From: Neckera pumila
Lineage: Eukaryota > Streptophyta > Bryopsida > Hypnales > Neckeraceae
Direction of reading: 5' to 3'
NCBI GenBank assembly: GCA_963969595.1
Contig: OZ018409.1
Location: 37,213,282 to 37,277,281 of the forward strand
DNA: 64,000 bases
The position numbers were made by a program, and so were the translations under genes. The notes below the pieces were generated by a model. That model did no database searches, was not told the origin of the DNA, and was given only the letters and a program-made list of their open reading frames with translations. Positions within the stretch are counted from its first letter, which is position 1. Every line of letters begins with the position of its first letter. Of this stretch, positions 10,621 to 21,587 are shown piece by piece.

Positions 10621-11919
10621 CATTACAATATAGTATGCATATTGAATGTATACATGTTAGGTGTATTTTAAAGATTTTTTTTTAAAGATTTTGTGATAAA
10701 ATCTTGAATTTTAGGAATTTTTAAAAAATTTCAAATTGGAGTGAAAACTAAAATTGATAAGCTTCATTCCATTTGTGGATCTCAAATTCAAAAGAAGATA
10801 ATTTTTATGGCTAAAATTGGATTCAAGCAACTTCCCTATAAGAATTGGATGATAAAACTTTTTTTTTCATCCTTGAGGCCCTCTCATAAAAACAAAAGAA
10901 ACTAGGATTATGAAACTGAGGGAGTAGTATTCATAAAGAAATTAATTTGCAACCGTATAGTTTCAAATGTCTGTCTACTTCACGTCAAGCATTTGTTTAG
11001 GGTCACAAATAGAGTTTTAATATACAACAAACATTTTGACCCTTTTTACAAAATGTCACTTTTTTCAACCTCTAAATGTCCAAGGCCTTTTTTGAGTTTC
11101 TTAAAATTTGCTTTAAGTTGAACAAAAAGCCAAGTTTTGATAAATTTTTAAATTTTTTTTTAATGTAACCATACAAATTCAAACTAAACATATTAGAGAT
11201 TTCACAGCAAAAAAACACAAAACAATATCATTTATGGATTGAAAGATTATAATGTTTGATCATGAGGGTGTTAGAATTGCAATAGTGATTTGAAGTCTTT
11301 TAATCCTCTTTTCACATGTCAAATCTAAAAAATTAGTCATCAAAAAAATATGAGGTTAAAGGGCCTAATATGTATAACCGCAATCAATTTACAACTTCTC
11401 AAGATTTGCCCTACAATTTTTTGAATGAATTTCTACTGTGATATTTTCTTCAAGATCTAGTGCACTTGAGGCTCATTTCCAAGAGCCTTCAATACTACAA
11501 AAATCAAGATTTGCGATGGACACCCATGCATAAAATCTTGAATAGAAAAAATCATAATCATTCATTTTCAAACTTGGATTTTTGATGCTAGTACTAGACT
11601 TCAAAAAAAATTCAAAAATATAAACTACTAAAAATAATAACTTAGTTAGGTATTATTTATCTTCAAAGTATTGTTGGCACTATAATTCGGTACCTTGGAA
11701 ACTTAGAGATTACATTGTAGTTGTTGCCATTTTCACCTGATATGGAGAAATCCTACTTGAAAAGTTCAGACTTTTATCTGGCCATTTTGGATCTGAAGCC
11801 ATAATAATATTGTTTATCAATTTGGGGGCAAGGATCCCTATTGCATCCTTGCTAAGAGAATGCCAAGGGGATCCCTTTAGTCTTAATATATGGCTCCTCA
11901 ACCAACTCCAATCCTTGAA
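10621..11919. other. No gene; possible decayed subfamily A start near 11064
   Basis: No open frame of note. At 11064 the words ttcaacctctaaatgtccaa then ggcctttttt resemble the start of the 2168 element (ttaacccctaaaggcccaaggccttttt), so an old copy probably begins here, but its right end could not be placed. Confidence 0.35.
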
Positions 11920-12856
11920 TTAACCCCTAAAAGATCAACATGCGTTTTTTTGGCTACATAGAAATTTTGGGCAAGTACATGTCATTGGAGATTTTCATAT
12001 TTTTGGCCCAAATTGTAGGAAAAGGTGGAAACAAGAAATATCTCTCATATACACTAAATCTCATGACATTTGGAAATGTGCGTCAAAAGTTATGGCCTAA
12101 CATGTTAAATTTTTTTGTAGCTTGGCATTCCGGGCATATAAAAAAAATCACTTTATTCAAAAACAAAAATCTGAAATTTGTTTTCTAGAATTATATATAC
12201 GTGGAAAACTTTGATTTGTTCTATTTTGGTCAATGAGTCAAAAGTTATAAGGAGTTTTTGTTTGCAGACAGTTATGAATTTTCTACTCTAAAATAAACTT
12301 TGAAGTCCTTTATTTTACTCAATTCTCATTATTTTTGAAAATAAAACAAAAGTATAATTAGATGTAGACTGTTTATTACAACATTGCAACTATTGGGATT
12401 TGGATTTCCTACTTCTATAATTAAATTCTTGACAATTTAGTATTTTAAATCATTCTCTACTATTATCTACTTACTATTTTTTTTTAGATGTTGTACAATT
12501 CCAAATGAAGTGAAAATTTTCAAGCATGTGGACAACTTGTCTAGGAAAAAGAATCCAAAGAAGCATCATCATTTTGGTCATTTTTCAAGAAAAGTGAGCT
12601 TGTGAATTGCAGCTGCCCTGTTTTTTGCAGGTGCCAAAAAATGGTTTCAGTTAATTTGAATGCTTATATCTTGCTTATATCTTGCAATCCTTCAAATTTC
12701 TGAAATTTTTACCACATGTTTTCAAGTTAACATACTACAAGATCCTTTGGTTGCATGTGTCAAAAAAAGTTTTTTTCAAAAATTTGTTACTTGTATTATA
12801 AATGACAGCTTTTGAGCGTTTTTGGTAAAATATAGTCATAGAACTTTAGGGGTTAA
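11920..12856 (+). mobile_element. TTAA element, subfamily B
   Basis: Starts TTAACCCCTAAAAGATCAAC and ends AGAACTTTAGGGGTTAA; 937 bp. It is a full-length sibling of 5106-6036, with the same inner landmarks in the same order, including cttgcaatcc near 12680 and the atagtcatagaac tail. The two copies differ by scattered substitutions and small indels. No coding frame. Confidence 0.85.
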
Positions 12857-12993
12857 TCATTAGAAGAAATTTCAGCCCCTTGGAGGGCCATTCAAAGTTG
12901 ACATGCCATGCTATTTCATGATTGGCTTGTCAATTTCAAAAAGTGCTCTTGGTGAGCAGTCAGAGACTTTGATTGCTCGTCGGAGCAGTCGGA

Positions 12994-13165
12994 TTTCACA
13001 AATTTTTTATTTTATTTTTTATTTATTTATTTTATTTTTTTATTTTTTTTATTTTTTTAATTTTTTAATATTTTTTTATTATTTTATTTTATTTTATTTT
13101 ATTTTATTTTTTAATGATTTTTTATTTTTTAATATATATTTTTTTTTAATGATTTTTTATTTGGA
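12994..13165. repeat. T-rich low-complexity tract
   Basis: About 170 bp of almost only T with single A (ttttatttt words, a ttttatttta microsatellite and a twice-repeated ttaatgattttttattt). The 89-codon frame of F, L, I and Y across it is an artefact of composition. Confidence 0.9.
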
Positions 13166-13301
13166 ATTCTAGGTTCCTGCGCCACTGTTGTTACAATTTC
13201 AACTGGGTGGAAATAGGGAAAACCAAACTCTTGAGCCAAAAAAAGTAAATTTTAGGACATCTTGGAGGACTATAGAGCAGCCCTCTAAGGGGCTAAAATT
13301 T

Positions 13302-14223
13302 TCTCTAATGTCCTAAAGGATTAATGAAAGAGCCCACTTTAGGCTTTTTGAGAATTTGAATAGGTTCTACTAACTTCATAATTTAGAGTTTTTGCATGAA
13401 TTTTTTAGGATCGATGCTACTCAATATTTTCTATGTGTGAAGCTTTGTTTCATATCATTCCGGTAAATATTGCAAAAGTTAGAAGTTTTTTTAAATTTCA
13501 AGATCAAGTTGGGTAGTATAAAATGTATTCTAAAAAAATATTAATTATTTTTTGGAGATTTTATAGATTGATAACTATGCAAAAGCATTTGAACCATTCA
13601 ATTGCAAATAATGAGATAAAAGTTATGAAGAGTTTTATTTTGCTGACAATGAGGGTTGAAAAAACTTATGAAGTTGTCTTTTGCTCTCAATTTTGAAAAT
13701 TTTCAAATGAAAATGAAAATAAATGATATTAATTGTTAATTGTTAATTCTCACCATTGGGATGAAACAATTCTCAAATTCTTCTAAAAGTCAATTGCATA
13801 TTAATTATGACTTTCAATTAGTAACACCTTCTACTTTTCAATGTTTAAAGAAATAAATATGAAAGTTTTTTTTATTATAATTTCTTACATTTATTTTCAA
13901 CCCATTTTTCAACATATTGACTAAAAAGTGCAAGTTATAGGACATATACATATGCTTTTTCCTAAAAATATTTATAGGCAAAACTTCACCTTTTAGTAGG
14001 GCTAGAAATGCCTAAATGTTGAAGTATAAACACAATGAACTTGCAATCGGTGGGGATATTCAATCTAAAATTTGGATAGAATGTACTTGAACAAGTTAAC
14101 CAAAGGATCCTATGGTTGGATTTGTTAAAAACTAAATATTGATGAAGATATTGACCTTGCTATGGGGATGAATATTTTGAAACAATTTTGGACCTCTAAA
14201 CATGAAAGTGTTTTAGGGGTTAA
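13302..14223 (+). mobile_element. TTAA element, subfamily C
   Basis: The right end is GTGTTTTAGGGGTTAA at 14223. The left end is weaker (ctaatgtcctaaaggatt near 13302), then gagcccactttaggcttttt. The body matches 9720-10600 and, over its right part, 55240-55790 and 60950-61566 (cacaatgaacttgcaatcggt, ggatcctatggttgga). No coding frame. Confidence 0.65.
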
Positions 14224-14686
14224 CTGATAACTAAGTCCCTCTACAGCACCTAGCAAAGCATACAACCTTCCCAGCATGGGGAGGACCATTGCCCAGGTGC
14301 TCATACAATGTTATGCAGAACGAATGCGCATTTGAAGTTCTGCACAGAGATTCAGTTCCGCTGTGGCGACTGCGCGCAACGCTGTTCATCCCCTGCAGCA
14401 GCTCCGTGTGCGTGGGACTGTTCGGCTCGCTTTTCTCGTGACTGGGAGCTTCTCAAGAGTACCTTTTGTCGGTCCCGAGCTAATCACCGGTGAAATTAAA
14501 GTAGCCTTCAATGCGCCCATTTTGTTGCTTCCTCCTGACGCGCTCTCCCGCAAGTCAAAATCACGATGCAGCCCCTCGCAACTGAAAGCTTCCCTGGAGG
14601 TACGTACCGCAGAACGTTCACAGATCCTTCACCAATTCCTCCTGCAACTCGGCTTTGGACTTGAGTGGATACTCTGGCCTTCAACA

Positions 14687-14694
14687 TATATTTG
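14687..14694 (+). promoter_or_regulatory. TATA box of MSKQ gene 1
   Basis: TATATTTG in the context ttcaacatatatttgcaaac, at the position equal to the TATA boxes of the three paralogues. About 130 bp downstream comes the conserved leader block gttgcgtttggaattctcgt, also found before the other three genes. The start codon is 407 bp downstream. Confidence 0.55.
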
Positions 14695-15093
14695 CAAACA
14701 ACTGAACTCAACATGTATATCTCACTCTTCACCCGCCTGCAGATCTATTGCCTGGACCAGACAGTTCGAGCGCTCCACGTACCTTTCACTTTGCTCGATT
14801 AATTACAGGGTTGCGTTTGGAATTCTCGTAGGTAGTAGAGACTAATTAAGAGAGTTCATTCTGCTACATAGAAGGGTTGCTTCCCGGATTGCCATTCCCG
14901 GATTAATTACAGCTGTTGTCGACAGGAAAAACAATTCGGCCACGGATTTTCCCTTTTCGCCAAGGTTACACTAGATTGATTTCCGAATAGGGTTTCGCTG
15001 ATTCCCCTAGTTCCTGGTGCAAAAATTATCTTAAAAGTTTCTGGTTAAGGATAATCCCACAGCGGAGAGAGACAGAGAGAGAGAGGACTCATC

Positions 15094-15597
15094 ATGTCGA
15101 AGCAGCAGGGCTATCAGCAGCTCAGTACTGATGCGCCCGATGGTATAGACTACGGGTTTACGGCTCGGCTTCCGCAAACTGGTGGATCATATCAAACAGA
15201 CAAAGCGAGCAGTAGCACCGGTGCTGCGGGAGTGTCGCACCCAGCCCCGGCCTATGCAGGCGCACCTGTAACGGGGTACCCAGTCATGACACCGTCTATG
15301 GCGGGCGGGATGGCGGGGCCAGTGGGGATGGGTGTGGAGGATCCCCTGGGGCAGAGGGACAGGAAGCGCACGAGAAGGCAGCCGAAGAGAATGGCGGGAG
15401 GAGCGCAGGAGGGCGATAGACGCCGGCGTAGACTGGTACGTATGCTTGTTGTTGGTCCCGTGGGGTTGATTGGTGTACCGGTACGTTCGCTGGTTAAATT
15501 GGTCCGGCGCGCTGTTCATTCGGCGAAGGAGCCTCCCAAGCCTGCACATCACCCGGGCTCTAGTAATCAGGAGCCAGCCAGCCACCCAAAATCGTGA
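15094..15597 (+). CDS. MSKQ-family protein 1, cysteine-free member
   Basis: A 167-residue intronless frame with the family start MSKQQGYQQLST, then DYGFTARLPQTG, a Pro/Ala/Gly/Met-rich middle (PAYAGAPVTGYPVMTP), EDPLGQRDRK, a strongly basic stretch (RKRTRRQPKR and DRRRRRL), a hydrophobic segment VVGPVGLIGVP and a tail of Lys, Pro and His. It shares N-terminal, middle and C-terminal blocks with the proteins at 53343, 58740 and 63636. It has no cysteine at all, while intact sisters have ten. The start is fixed by conservation of catcATGTCG in the family. There is no signal peptide. I do not recognise the family; the basic segment could bind nucleic acid or act as a nuclear signal, which is speculation. 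Confidence 0.75.
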   Translation: MSKQQGYQQLSTDAPDGIDYGFTARLPQTGGSYQTDKASSSTGAAGVSHPAPAYAGAPVTGYPVMTPSMAGGMAGPVGMGVEDPLGQRDRKRTRRQPKRMAGGAQEGDRRRRRLVRMLVVGPVGLIGVPVRSLVKLVRRAVHSAKEPPKPAHHPGSSNQEPASHPKS

Positions 15598-15655
15598 GAA
15601 TGGGGAAATTGGAACGAATTGGCACTTCTTCAGAGCTTGTTTTTGACGCTCTGTT

Positions 15656-16100
15656 GCACTGGTATGTCACGGGTTTGAAAAACATAATGTTTTTGTAGTA
15701 TGACTCTGTGTGTAGGCAGAATCTCACAATTGATGGGGAACTTGGTGAAGTGCATTGTAAGCAGTGCACTCTGCTGTGTGCTTACACTGAACGGGGTGTT
15801 CTCCCTGGTGTTTCGTTATTCTTCCTTTTGAAAAGTAGCGTGATAGAAATAACCAGTGTAAATTATACCTGCGGCACATGCTCATCAGATTTATACATGG
15901 CGTATGCTCGTCAGATTTATGAGCTGGGCTGAAGTTGCGCTACATTTGTGCTGGTCACGGGTTTGGAACGCAATTTTTTGAAGGATGACTAATTCGATTT
16001 AGACTCTTTGTGTAGGCAGAATCTCACAATGGGGAACGTGGTGTCGTGCATTGTGAGCGGTTCGGCCTGCAAGCTAGTCTGCTGTGTGCTTGCGCTGAAC
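15656..16100 (+). repeat. Duplicated 3' flank of MSKQ gene 1
   Basis: Two copies about 295 bp apart of a block running tcacgggtttg ... tgtgtaggcagaatctcaca ... ggggaac ... gtgcattgt ... ctgctgtgtgcttgc. The second copy is nearer to what follows the sister genes. It lies in what should be the 3' UTR. Confidence 0.7.
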
Positions 16101-16735
16101 TGAGAATTCCCTGTTGTTGCTTTTAAATTACCTTCTGTGTAATTAGCGTGATGGATGACGGACCTGATATGTAACTTAGCTTCTGTGTACAGGTAGTTGT
16201 GGAATTGGATCCCGTGACTAAATAAATATATGTGACAGCATTCCCTTTTGTGCAAGCTTAGACTGCAGTTGTCGGTATGCGATTTTTGCTTATTAATTTT
16301 ACATTCTTGAGGAGCCGTCTCATCATCTTTGAAAATGAAATCTAAATGTGTTTCATGCACAATCTGAAGCTCACCTTAACCCAGGTTAGGTGGAGGTACA
16401 GAAAGTCGCAGGAGGAAGAGAGGTGTTGCGGTGTTGCCCATTTACCGAGTGCCATGGATGCTCTCGACATTAATTAAATGTTATGACTTTTGAGTCTTTT
16501 GTTGGGGTTGCCTTCCTGCTGCTGTGGCAGAAGGACCGAAGTTCGCACAATTGCACAAATGCTCAGGACTGTTACAGTATGTGAAGTTGGACTGAAGCAA
16601 GGTCTACGACGTGAATGCAATTTAGAATCTGAGATGTGAATTTGGATGTATCCTAGGTGATGATAAGTACTGTCTTGAGAGCTCATCAGGCCGCAGGTAA
16701 TTCTCATAATGAAACTAGGCATCAGCTGCCACTCA
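16101..16735 (+). other. 3' flank of MSKQ gene 1, shared with paralogues
   Basis: Words such as cttgaggagccg, gagtgccatggatgctctc and the aatttagaatctga region correspond to the flanks after genes 2 (54250-54520) and 3 (59600-59900: cttgaggaagtgcctg, gcgccgtgggtgctttctc). This shows the duplicated unit extends at least 1 kb past each stop codon. No other gene is seen. Confidence 0.55.
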
Positions 16736-16971
16736 TTAACCCTTAAACGTCAAGGGGGATGTTTTACGACCGATGAATGACAAGACTGAATCTCTTGTGT
16801 AGGATAGATAGAAGTGAAACTATTCATTCTCAGCATTTTGTTGTGAAAAGGGGAGGTTTTCTATAGTAGTTTGACTTCCACTAAGTACTTTTGCTATTTC
16901 TTAAGCCAATGATTTACATGGTAATGGAAAGGGATGATTTCCTAGATCACCCTTCGTCCTTTAAGGGTTAA
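16736..16971 (+). mobile_element. 236-bp MITE with TTAA ends
   Basis: Starts TTAACCCTTAAACGTCAAGG and ends CGTCCTTTAAGGGTTAA. The inverted ends pair over about 25 positions with few mismatches. It is distinct in sequence from the 935-bp elements but has the same TTAA plus CCC design. No coding frame. Confidence 0.75.
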
Positions 16972-17695
16972 TTTCATCTTAACCGTGAAATGCTACTGAG
17001 GATGCAAAATGTCCTTCGGATGACTTTATAGAATATTGTAGAATAGAAAAAACATCTTTTCATCTAATTTATTTTTTTAAGTCGCTTGTGTAAACTTTTA
17101 AAGAATAGTCTTGCAAATTTCCTCATTGTGGTATTATTGACTTTTTTAAAGAAGAAGATGCTTAATCCATGGATCACCCTTATAGTGTATTTTGATCATT
17201 TCTTGCTATTTATTCTTGATGTAAATTTTAGCCATTAAAATGATATTTTTTTGAATTAGATTCAACTAATGAAATGAAGCTTATCAAGTTGAGTTTCTAC
17301 TGCAATTGGAAATTTTGGAAATTTTATAAATTTCAATATTTTATAGCAATGTGAACTTTGGTCTTATAATCACGGTTTGTTGATTTTTTAATTTTAGAAT
17401 AATACAATCATTTGGTTTATGCCAAGATGTTATAGACTAAAATATATATCAAGTAATCGTGCCAATGACCGCACGAATCCAAAAACCACACAACTAACAT
17501 TCCATTATTGTACACTAACCGCACAAAGAAATGAAGCATTTAATCACTTTGAAATCCAATATCAAATTGACAACACATTGTGCGGTGAAGGGCCGCAAGA
17601 AAATTTTTTACATCATTGCATTTAAATTGCAATAAATTTTTCATAAAGAAACCTTTTTGTATTTGAAGAAAATTCTTATCAAAAAGGTTTTTTAT
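16972..17695. other. No gene; hairpin at the retrotransposon edge
   Basis: AT-rich DNA without a recognisable gene. At 17638-17699 two arms (tttcataaagaaaccttttt and aaaaaggttttttatgaaa) form a hairpin that ends exactly where the truncated LTR begins. Confidence 0.45.
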
Positions 17696-18446
17696 GAAAT
17701 TACTGTATAAATCCACTACATCTCATTCTTTTAAACACAGACTTTTATAAATTCCATCATTAACACACACTCCTCCAAATCAACTCCCGACTTGGACAAT
17801 TTCTCCATTATAAAATCTTTACAATTCTACACATAACACCTTGCCAAACGCAGGCACATATACATCTCCGACTAGGAACTTGGACTTACTCAAACACACC
17901 GATCCAACCCTGGATCAATATAGACACACTTCCAAACTAGGAAATCACAAACAAAATCAAAATACCAGCCTCCCCAACTGGGACTCGCACTAGCTTCACT
18001 TGCTGTGGGTAAAGAAAAATGAAAGCCACAAGGACCTAATAGGATTCCTTGCCATGACGGTTACCAACTTGGAGAGGATGACCAATTGACTTCAACTACC
18101 AAATTGGATTTTAAAAGACATAGCTACCATTCCAAAAATGAATTGACTCTCCTTGATAGTAATTCATCCAATTTGGCTGGACAACCGTTGATTCCAATTC
18201 ACTACATACCAAATTGAACTTCACTACCTCTTCACAACTTGGGACATTCACAAAACCATGACATCAACTCTTGCTTGAAAAACAATCCAACTGGATAGCA
18301 AAAAGACCTCAAATGGACTTAAACAAACGATCAAAACAACCCAAATTAGACACCATAAAAGACCAATTCACTACCAAAGTACTCCAAAGTACCCTCCAAT
18401 AAGCTCCAAAAAATTATAAAAATGCTATTCAACTCGGTTATTTACA
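17696..18446 (-). repeat. 3' LTR (truncated)
   Basis: Matches 20837-21587 at the same offset throughout, ending ctcggttatttaca (right copy: ctcggttatctaca). The end nearest 17696 is missing relative to the complete LTR. Confidence 0.85.
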
Positions 18447-18789
18447 TAGCCTCACACCTAGTTGTTTGCGTCCCCGCCAAACACCCTATTTGCATGCTTG
18501 CTAATCAAAATTGAAATTGCCTTTTGGATAATTGCTTTGTAGATCCTTAATTTGAAATTGATCTTTAACCATAAATTTTAGTAATCTAAGAGTTCTTTTG
18601 AATCTTGAATCTTGCATTTAGTTGTATTGTTGAATGATGAAATTGTAAAGACTTAATTAAATATTCCCGGATCCCATATATATGGAATTATTTCAAAATT
18701 CCATTTACAAAGCTTATTGTAAATCTAAAAGCTTGATTTTTATAGTAACTGAAATCATTTTTTACAACCACAATAATATATAATTCCTT

Positions 18790-19545
18790 TTAAAACATTT
18801 TAGTACTTTGTATTTTATTCATTTGTATAGCATTTATAAACTTGTTTTTAAAATAATTCAACCAAATATTCAATATAATCATACAACATACTCCATTATT
18901 TTCATTTTTATTTTTAAGATAACAATAACCATCATTTTTTTGAATATTCTTAAATTGAATGATAGAATAATTTAGAGCAATAGAATTTGTTTTATACTTT
19001 TCTTTCTTTTTATATAATTTTTTCATAATTTTATATGTTAAACATAAAATCACTTCTTTATTTACTACCATTGGTATTGTTTTTGTTATAACATTCATCA
19101 TAAAAAATTTGTTGACCATATTTATATTTGAAATGGTGGATTGTTGATTATTTTCAAGGTGATGATGCTTTTTGGTTACATCAAGGCATTGTCTACATTG
19201 AGAAGTATTTTTATGATTGCTTTCTACTTTGAAAATTGGTTCCATTGGTATTATAATATTCTTATTAAATTTTGTATTTTCATTTTCATATATACATTGA
19301 CAAATTCTTTGAAAAAGCACTAAAAATATAAAGAATATTTGTAGCTTAAATTGGTGTACATCTTTGTGAATTTTCAATTGAATGATATTAAGATGAGCTT
19401 TGGTATTATTCGATATTGTTCTTAAATTCATAACTTCATGACTAAAAACAATAACATCTTTAGATAAACATATCATAACACTCCTAATTTTGTTCATTTT
19501 TTCTTCATTTGATTGAACATGTTTTTCCATAGTATTCTTAAGCAT
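18790..19545 (-). pseudogene. Second half of the retroelement coding region
   Basis: A 251-codon frame beginning MLKNTMEKHVQSNEEK, Lys- and Asn-rich, with a helix-prone start and a Cys-containing middle (QCRQCLD). It is offset by one frame from the coiled-coil ORF just upstream; the two overlap by about 15 bp, so they were probably one protein now broken by a frameshift, or joined by frameshifting. No known domain recognised. Confidence 0.5.
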
Positions 19546-19577
19546 TAAATTTTGATCTTTGAAAGCATTATTGCTTA

Positions 19578-20372
19578 TTATAATATTTTCCTTTCACTTG
19601 AAACTCTTAGGAGTTGTTGCTTTAAATTCTCTACTTCTAATTGCAATCTCTTGTTTACTTCATTAAATTTGCTTTCAAACTCATCTGTTTTAGCCTTTGA
19701 TTGAACTTTGATATCTATGCAAGTTTGCTCTAAATATTGTATTTGGACTTTTAAATAAGCATTTGACATTATCAACATTTCTTTTTCTTCTTTCTTTTCC
19801 AAAATTATTGCAAGGAATTTCTCATTCTCACTTGAAAGTTCATTTATTTGTTTTAATAAAATAGCTTCTTTATCTTTCCAAATACACAATTTTTCTTTGA
19901 ATTCATTTTCTTTGTTTTCTATTTTTACCTCAAATTGCTCTTGCATCTTTTTCACCTTCTTTTCATCATTCAATTTGCGTTTTGATTCTTCACGTACCAT
20001 GTCTTCATAGTTTTTTCTCCACTCATCTTCATCTTTTTGGGCCATTTTTCTTTCACTTTCATTATTCCTTAGCATCTCCAAATATCTTTGATTTGATTCT
20101 CTTAATTGCAATATCTCATCTTTTTTATCTTGTAAATGCATTTGCATTCCAACTAGGATATTATATTTTAGATTATAATTTTCTTCATTATTTTCTTGTA
20201 ATTCTTTTTTTATATCAGTAATAATTTGATCTCGGATAAAAATTTGATCATGCAATTTATTTCTTTTTTTATTCCAATTTCTTGAACATTCCCACATTTG
20301 CAACCAATTTTGGTACACATAATTCTCTCTTGATGTCCTTGGCAAAAAACTATCAAACTTTGGATCCATCAT
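19578..20372 (-). CDS. Coiled-coil protein of the LTR element
   Basis: 264 residues, starting MMDPKFDSFLPRTSRENYVY. From about residue 35 to the end it is a continuous Glu/Lys/Leu-rich helix with heptad-like spacing (IKKELQENNEENYNL, KKMQEQFEVKIENKE, LQLEVENLKQQLLRV), i.e. a long coiled coil. It lies where gag would begin after the primer-binding site, so it could be a gag-like structural protein. No CCHC knuckle is present. Which autonomous family it derives from is unknown to me. The frame ends SERKIL then stop, and the next frame continues out of phase. Confidence 0.6.
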   Translation of the reverse strand: MMDPKFDSFLPRTSRENYVYQNWLQMWECSRNWNKKRNKLHDQIFIRDQIITDIKKELQENNEENYNLKYNILVGMQMHLQDKKDEILQLRESNQRYLEMLRNNESERKMAQKDEDEWRKNYEDMVREESKRKLNDEKKVKKMQEQFEVKIENKENEFKEKLCIWKDKEAILLKQINELSSENEKFLAIILEKKEEKEMLIMSNAYLKVQIQYLEQTCIDIKVQSKAKTDEFESKFNEVNKRLQLEVENLKQQLLRVSSERKIL

Positions 20373-20500
20373 TCTATTAGCATTTCTTTTTTATAATTAA
20401 TTTTTTTCCCTTTTCATTCACAGCTTTCCAACTTGAATTAACAAGAATGGACAGCCATTAAAAAAACAAAACAAACAATTTAAGCCAACCTACTTATTTG

Positions 20501-20521
20501 TCTCCCCGGCAGCGGCGCCAA
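20501..20521 (-). other. Primer-binding site
   Basis: Plus-strand ccccggcagcggcgccaa is the complement of the TTGGCGCCGCTGCCGGGG primer-binding motif used by many plant LTR elements of the Ty3/gypsy group. It is two bases from the LTR end at 20523, which fixes both the orientation and the LTR boundary. Confidence 0.8.
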
Positions 20522-20522
20522 A

Positions 20523-21587
20523 TGTTGAAGAAGGATAATGACCTATTCGGAAATTACCCTATTAGTATAATAAGTTTGTTCCAAGGGAGACGGTCAAATA
20601 GGAAATCTATGCTAATCAGTTAATCCAATTTGGAATTCCATCACCAAAAACATTATTACAACGACACTACAAATCCAACTCCATCAATTAGAAAAATTTC
20701 CAATTAAGCTCAAAACATTCAATCAAAATATTACAATTTGGTTCTCTTTCTCATATATCTCTCCAAATAGATTTCATCATCTGCACAACTATCAATCTAA
20801 GTTTGAAATCTATAAATTCAACTACTTGCTCCAACTTGAAATTACTACATACATCCACTACATCTCATTCTTTTAAACACAGACTTTTATAAATTCCATC
20901 ATTAACACACACTCCTCCAAATCAACTCCCGACTTGGACAATTTCTCCATTATAAAATCTTTACAATTCTACACATAACACCTTGCCAAACGCAGGCACA
21001 TATACATCTCCGACTAGGAACTTGGACTTACTCAAACACACCGATCCAACCCTGGATCAATATAGACACACTTCCAAACTAGGAAATCACAAACAAAATC
21101 AAAATACCAGCCTCCCCAACTGGGACTCGCACTAGCTTCACTTGCTGTGGGTAAAGAAAAATGAAAGCCACAAGGACCTAATAGGATTCCTTGCCATGAC
21201 GGTTACCAACTTGGAGAGGATGACCAATTGACTTCAACTACCAAATTGGATTTTAAAAGACATAGCTACCATTCCAAAAATGAATTGACTCTCCTTGATA
21301 GTAATTCATCCAATTTGGCTGGACAACCGTTGATTCCAATTCACTACATACCAAATTGAACTTCACTACCTCTTCACAACTTGGGACATTCACAAAACCA
21401 TGACATCAACTCTTGCTTGAAAAACAATCCAACTGGATAGCAAAAAGACCTCAAATGGACTTAAACAAACGATCAAAACAACCCAAATTAGACACCATAA
21501 AAGACCAATTCACTACCAAAGTACTCCAAAGTATCCTCCAATAAGCTCCAAAAATTATAAAAATGCTATTCAACTCGGTTATCTACA
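20523..21587 (-). repeat. 5' LTR (complete)
   Basis: 1065 bp; on the minus strand it starts TGTAGATAACCGAG and ends CTTCTTCAACA. Its first 751 bp (minus-strand order) are duplicated in the left LTR. Confidence 0.8.

Larger units (their letters stand above)
17696..21587 (-). mobile_element. Non-autonomous LTR retrotransposon with coiled-coil ORF
   Basis: Two direct repeats (17696-18446 and 20837-21587) are almost identical (a few substitutions and small indels over 751 bp), so the insertion is young. The element is on the minus strand: next to the right LTR, at about 20501-20521, lies the complement of TTGGCGCCGCTGCCGGGG, a standard plant primer-binding site. The right LTR is complete (20523-21587; TG...CA on the minus strand). 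The left LTR lacks the 314 bp corresponding to 20523-20836, so the element is truncated and has no visible target duplication. The inside (about 2.05 kb) holds coiled-coil coding sequence but no zinc knuckle, protease, integrase or reverse transcriptase. It would need enzymes from another element. Confidence 0.85.

Noticed and set aside
12903..13172. 89-codon frame rich in F, Y, L and I
   Set aside because: Produced by a T-rich low-complexity tract; no start context or conservation.
14363..14845. 160-codon plus-strand frame before MSKQ gene 1
   Set aside because: It covers the promoter and leader, starts at no conserved ATG and is not preserved as a protein before the paralogues.
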